The notes under the pieces are model-generated. The model had not been told where the DNA came from. It saw nothing but the letters and a program-made list of their open reading frames with translations, and searched no databases. Below, in pieces: positions 61,178 to 64,000 of a stretch of 64,000 nucleotides of DNA. Position numbers and translations under genes: made by a program. The DNA is from Paenibacillus sp. UNC451MF. Lineage in GTDB: Bacteria; Bacillota; Bacilli; Paenibacillales; NBRC-103111. The stretch spans positions 186,001 to 250,000 of the forward strand of contig NZ_JMLS01000009.1 of assembly GCF_000686845.1 (NCBI RefSeq). Reading direction: 5' to 3'. Numbering within the stretch: position 1 is the stretch's first letter; each line of letters begins with the position of its first letter.

Positions 61178-62635
61178 ATGGAAGGAAACAATGGTTGGTT
61201 TCAATTAGAATCACGAAGAAACACCCGTAATCATGCCTCAGAATCAACGGCTCCTCACAAACCTTCAACGCAAAATGTGGAGAACGATGCGCCTTTCAAA
61301 GAACATTGGGCGGGAGATATACCGGCAGCTCTACATTCGCAAACTGTAGGTGAAAGAGGTCCCGTACTGGAACAGGACAATGTGCTTCACGAGACACTGG
61401 AGACATTTGTACACACAAAAATTATAGAAAGACCGGTGCACGTGAAAGGCTTTGGCGCTTTCGGTTACTTTCAGACCCATCATTCCATGACTGAATTTAC
61501 AAAGCTCTGTTTTTTACAAAATCCAGGTCAGCAGGTTCCCGTCACTGTGAGATTTTCGCTTGCCGTAAGCAATAAAGGCACTCCGGATACTTCACGGAAT
61601 GTACGGGGTTTCTCTACCAAGTTTTATACGCAAAATGGTATTTTTGATCTTGTCTGCAATCACATCCCCGTGTTTTCCGTACGAGATGCCATACGCTTTC
61701 CCGAGTCAATCAAAGCCTTCCTACCCTCACCGAAAAACAACCTGATTGACCCCGAACGGTTCTGGAGCTTTGTAGCCAGAGCACCGGAATCAACTAATTT
61801 TCTTGTCTGGCTCTACTCTGACGTAGGCACAGTAAAAAGCCTCCGCCACATCCGGGGTCATAGTGTGAACACCTATGTGTGGAGGACTGCACAGGGCGTC
61901 CGCCGCTATGTTAAGTACCATTGGATGCCGTTAGCCGGCGATAAGTATATAGATCGTCACGAAGCAGCCCGGTTGGCCGGCGAAAATCCGGATATTGCAG
62001 GCAAGGATCTGTATGATACTCTAGCAAAGGGAAAGACCGTTGAATATGGGCTTTATGTGCAGCTGATGAATCCTGGTGACGAAGCCACTCTTCCCTATGA
62101 TCCACTGGATGACACCAAAATCTGGGATGAGCAGCAATATCCTATGGTGCCGGTTGGACGACTGGTATTGAACCGCAATCCGGATAACTATATGGAACAG
62201 GTGGAGAAAGTGGCCTTTTCACCTTCCAACCTTTTGGAAGGAGCCGAGTTATCGGACGATAAGATGCTGCAGGGCCGTGCCAATATTTACTGGGATTCGC
62301 AGCGCCGGCGGTTGGGGCCGGATTTCCGCAAAATTCCTGTCAACCATCAGGAAAACTGGTCACCTGCTTCCCTTGTGACCAGCGGCAACGATAGATTTGT
62401 AGAGGGTCATCTCGTACGGTCGGACCTACCCAAGCCGGATAATTTTACACAAGCCGGCCAATTTTATCGCGCGCTTGCTCCTATGCAGCAAGATCACTTG
62501 GTGGATAACCTTTCTGCCGATCTTGCAGGCATATCCCATGAAACTCAAAGCATTGTTTTGAGCTATCTGCACAATGCATCTGCTGAACTGGGAGAAAGAG
62601 TCACCCGGAAAATCGAAATGCAAACAAAGAGGTAA
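61178..62635 (+). CDS. Heme catalase
   Basis: About 485 residues, small-subunit class. The distal His is in ERPVHVKGFG and the distal Asn region reads FDLVCNHIPVFSVRDAI. The NADPH/heme segments include RHIRGHSVNTYVWR and the proximal heme Tyr lies in ANIYWDSQRRRLG. It breaks down hydrogen peroxide. The N-terminus differs from common vegetative catalases and carries about 45 extra polar residues. No clear PerR box is visible upstream. TTGGAGGG precedes the ATG at 61178. Confidence 0.93.
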   Translation: MEGNNGWFQLESRRNTRNHASESTAPHKPSTQNVENDAPFKEHWAGDIPAALHSQTVGERGPVLEQDNVLHETLETFVHTKIIERPVHVKGFGAFGYFQTHHSMTEFTKLCFLQNPGQQVPVTVRFSLAVSNKGTPDTSRNVRGFSTKFYTQNGIFDLVCNHIPVFSVRDAIRFPESIKAFLPSPKNNLIDPERFWSFVARAPESTNFLVWLYSDVGTVKSLRHIRGHSVNTYVWRTAQGVRRYVKYHWMPLAGDKYIDRHEAARLAGENPDIAGKDLYDTLAKGKTVEYGLYVQLMNPGDEATLPYDPLDDTKIWDEQQYPMVPVGRLVLNRNPDNYMEQVEKVAFSPSNLLEGAELSDDKMLQGRANIYWDSQRRRLGPDFRKIPVNHQENWSPASLVTSGNDRFVEGHLVRSDLPKPDNFTQAGQFYRALAPMQQDHLVDNLSADLAGISHETQSIVLSYLHNASAELGERVTRKIEMQTKR

Positions 62636-62676
62636 TCCAGAAAACGGAATCTCGTCAAAACTTTGGAAATTATCAC

Positions 62677-62735
62677 TTGACTTACTGAAAACAAACTGTT
62701 AGCATGAACATGTAATCGCTTTGAAAGCGTTTACT
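62677..62735 (+). promoter_or_regulatory. Promoter with CcpA cre box for the helveticin J-like gene
   Basis: TTGACT (62677-62682), 17 bases and TAGCAT (62700-62705) form a fair sigma-A promoter. The cre box TGAAAGCGTTTACT (62722-62735) matches the consensus TGWAARCGYTWNCW at every position and would cover about +10 to +23, a position that lets CcpA block transcription when glucose is plentiful. Confidence 0.65.
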
Positions 62736-62781
62736 ATTCATCCCTTATATGAACACTAATGTGACGGTTGGAGCCCATGAG

Positions 62782-62840
62782 AAACCCGAACAATTTGATT
62801 CGCTCGCCTGCGAGCCTGTCTTATTGTTGGGGTTTTTATT
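62782..62840 (+). terminator. Terminator-like hairpin in the leader of the helveticin J-like gene
   Basis: AAACCC/GGGTTT and AACAAT/ATTGTT form an interrupted stem with an inner perfect hairpin GCTCGC-CT-GCGAGC, followed by TTTTTATTTTATT. It ends 110 bases before the secreted-protein gene and follows the promoter, so it would act as an attenuator. It could also be the catalase terminator. Confidence 0.65.
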
Positions 62841-62949
62841 TTATTGACCGGGCTCATCCGACAAGGAGGAGGTGCCGCTCGCGGTTTATGGCCAAGTAGC
62901 ATGGATCAAGATGGAATGAAAAGATTGGCACAACAAAGGAGGTAAATTT

Positions 62950-63939
62950 ATGTTCCAAGTTCAAGCATTAAGCCTTATTAAAAGGCAATTAAAAGTACTC
63001 ACATCCGTTGCTCTCTCAATTCTTATTATGGGAATGACTGTTTTGCCCGCATTTGCGGCAACTCCTCAGAAAACTGTAAACGCTTCGGCAACACTAGCAT
63101 ACAATCTCAAAGGACTTAATCACAACGTGGCTGTTCAGAAAGCTTACATCGCTTCAACCTATCTTTACGTAACTCAGCGATCCGGGGGAACATGCTATCT
63201 TTCAAGATTGCTCATAAACGGAAGTGACGCCACATACGTTGATGAAATGACCGTCACCAATGCGGGTCATTGCCAAACACTGGATATGTACACGTACAAT
63301 GGTATAAATTACTTTTATTTCAGTTCGAAAGCGGATTCTTCAACATCGTATAACTGGTCTCTCCAGGTAGCAAGACTTCAATACTCTCCCGGCGCGACAT
63401 ATGATTATACGGATCTTCATCGCTTCACCTATATGAATTATGCCAATGAGACCGCTACAAGATTAGGTGAGACCTATCGTGTTGATGCCGGCGGCAATAG
63501 CACCTACACTATTTTCCGCGTACAAACTGCAGAAGGAACTGTAACTTGGTCGATTTACGACACGGTAGCATTGAACCAGCTTCTTGACAGCAATGAACAG
63601 GTACGAATGGACAGTGCGGCGGCGAAAAGCGCCTGCTTTACCAGCTTTACACAGTCGGGCAGTGCTATAGTCAGACCGAACGGATCTTTCCAGGGTGCCG
63701 ATATGCTCAGTAATACGGAAATATATACGTCAGGAGGCGCGGAAGGTGATACTCCGCAGATTGCTATGATGTCCAACACAGGAGCATACAAAAGCCTTGT
63801 GAATATTACAAATGTGGGAACCCATGAAATCGAGGGAGTACAGACAAAAAACGATAACGTTTATTTCACAATAGTTACAGACCCAGTAAATAAAAAAAAT
63901 ACGCAGAAAATTTATTACGTGCCTGATAGCATATTTTAA
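62950..63939 (+). CDS. Secreted helveticin J family class III bacteriocin-like protein
   Basis: 329 residues with a signal peptide (about 1-36: basic start, hydrophobic SVALSILIMGMTVLPAFA, cleavage after AFA). The mature part resembles helveticin J: AYNLKGLNHNVAVQKAYIAS, YLYVTQRSGGTCYLSRLLIN, GHCQTLDMYTYNGINYFYFS and SLQVARLQYSPGATYDYTDL. Helveticin J is a large heat-labile bacteriocin of lactobacilli; related beta-propeller-like secreted proteins occur in Bacillales. No immunity or export gene is adjacent within the window. AAAGGAGG is 8 bases before the ATG. The gene is complete; nothing is visible in the last 61 bases. Confidence 0.82.
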   Translation: MFQVQALSLIKRQLKVLTSVALSILIMGMTVLPAFAATPQKTVNASATLAYNLKGLNHNVAVQKAYIASTYLYVTQRSGGTCYLSRLLINGSDATYVDEMTVTNAGHCQTLDMYTYNGINYFYFSSKADSSTSYNWSLQVARLQYSPGATYDYTDLHRFTYMNYANETATRLGETYRVDAGGNSTYTIFRVQTAEGTVTWSIYDTVALNQLLDSNEQVRMDSAAAKSACFTSFTQSGSAIVRPNGSFQGADMLSNTEIYTSGGAEGDTPQIAMMSNTGAYKSLVNITNVGTHEIEGVQTKNDNVYFTIVTDPVNKKNTQKIYYVPDSIF

Positions 63940-64000
63940 TACCCACCAAACAGGTCAGCCCGAAACTAAAAAGCAAAATATAAAGCCCGGCGTATTGCCG

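Noticed and set aside
1-64000. CRISPR arrays, rRNA, intact tRNA genes, prophage structural genes, integrase
   Set aside because: I looked for regularly spaced direct repeats, tRNA cloverleaf signatures and phage or integrase motifs on both strands and found none beyond the IS110 relic and the T-arm-like fragment.

Overview
The window looks like chromosomal DNA of a Paenibacillus-type member of the Bacillales. The evidence is mid-range GC with strong Gram-positive ribosome binding sites, many TTG and GTG starts, a YesM/YesN-type two-component pair next to a sugar-binding lipoprotein, a perfect CcpA cre box, PadR-DUF2812, ECF-DUF4179 and ECF42-YciI pairs, and a large number of GNAT and VOC genes. 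No rRNA, intact tRNA, CRISPR array or intact transposon is visible.

Layout. 1-3939 (minus): sensor kinase, AraC-type response regulator and a partial ABC solute-binding lipoprotein. 4029-8124 (plus): a coherent D-amino-acid catabolic operon made of a YheO/DauR-like regulator, a DSD1-type PLP enzyme, an N-acyl-D-amino-acid deacylase and RidA. 8219-15994: GNAT, a PASTA pseudokinase, EamA and aromatic-acid exporters, an AraC regulator, a proline dehydrogenase homologue and a HAD phosphatase. 16021-28110: mostly small accessory enzymes (YdcF, VOC, HIT, GNAT, HAD, methyltransferase, SDR plus TetR, AAA ATPase, serine hydrolase), with several gene relics.

28223-31223 (minus) is the most striking locus: a membrane protein whose N-terminal half carries the PrsW intramembrane protease motifs, followed by a Pro/Lys/Asp-rich linker and an AT-rich C-terminal tip, then a small cytosolic gene that fits an immunity protein. 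It has its own promoter and terminator, and next to it lies a decayed IS110 element with a structured leader that may be a relic bridge RNA.

32352-47589: GNAT, VOC, ECF42 sigma with YciI/DGPF protein, Gfo/Idh oxidoreductase, ECF sigma with DUF4179 anti-sigma, FMN split-barrel protein divergent from a PdxR/MocR regulator, P-loop kinase, Lrp regulator, PcaD-like hydrolase, and a two-component system followed by a membrane-anchored serine hydrolase. A dispersed hairpin repeat recurs between genes here. 47877-50440: M20 peptidase with DUF3100 and a small membrane protein. 50617-59395: SnoaL-like proteins, FMN reductase divergent from a fused ArsR-SRPBCC protein, PadR-DUF2812, hydrolase-MFS divergent from LysR. 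59389-63939: a gene fragment, a DUF6843 gene broken by an in-frame stop, DUF1801, catalase, and a secreted helveticin J-like protein whose leader has a promoter, an overlapping cre box and a terminator-like hairpin.

All assignments rest on reading motifs by eye and on memory of protein families; no database search was run.
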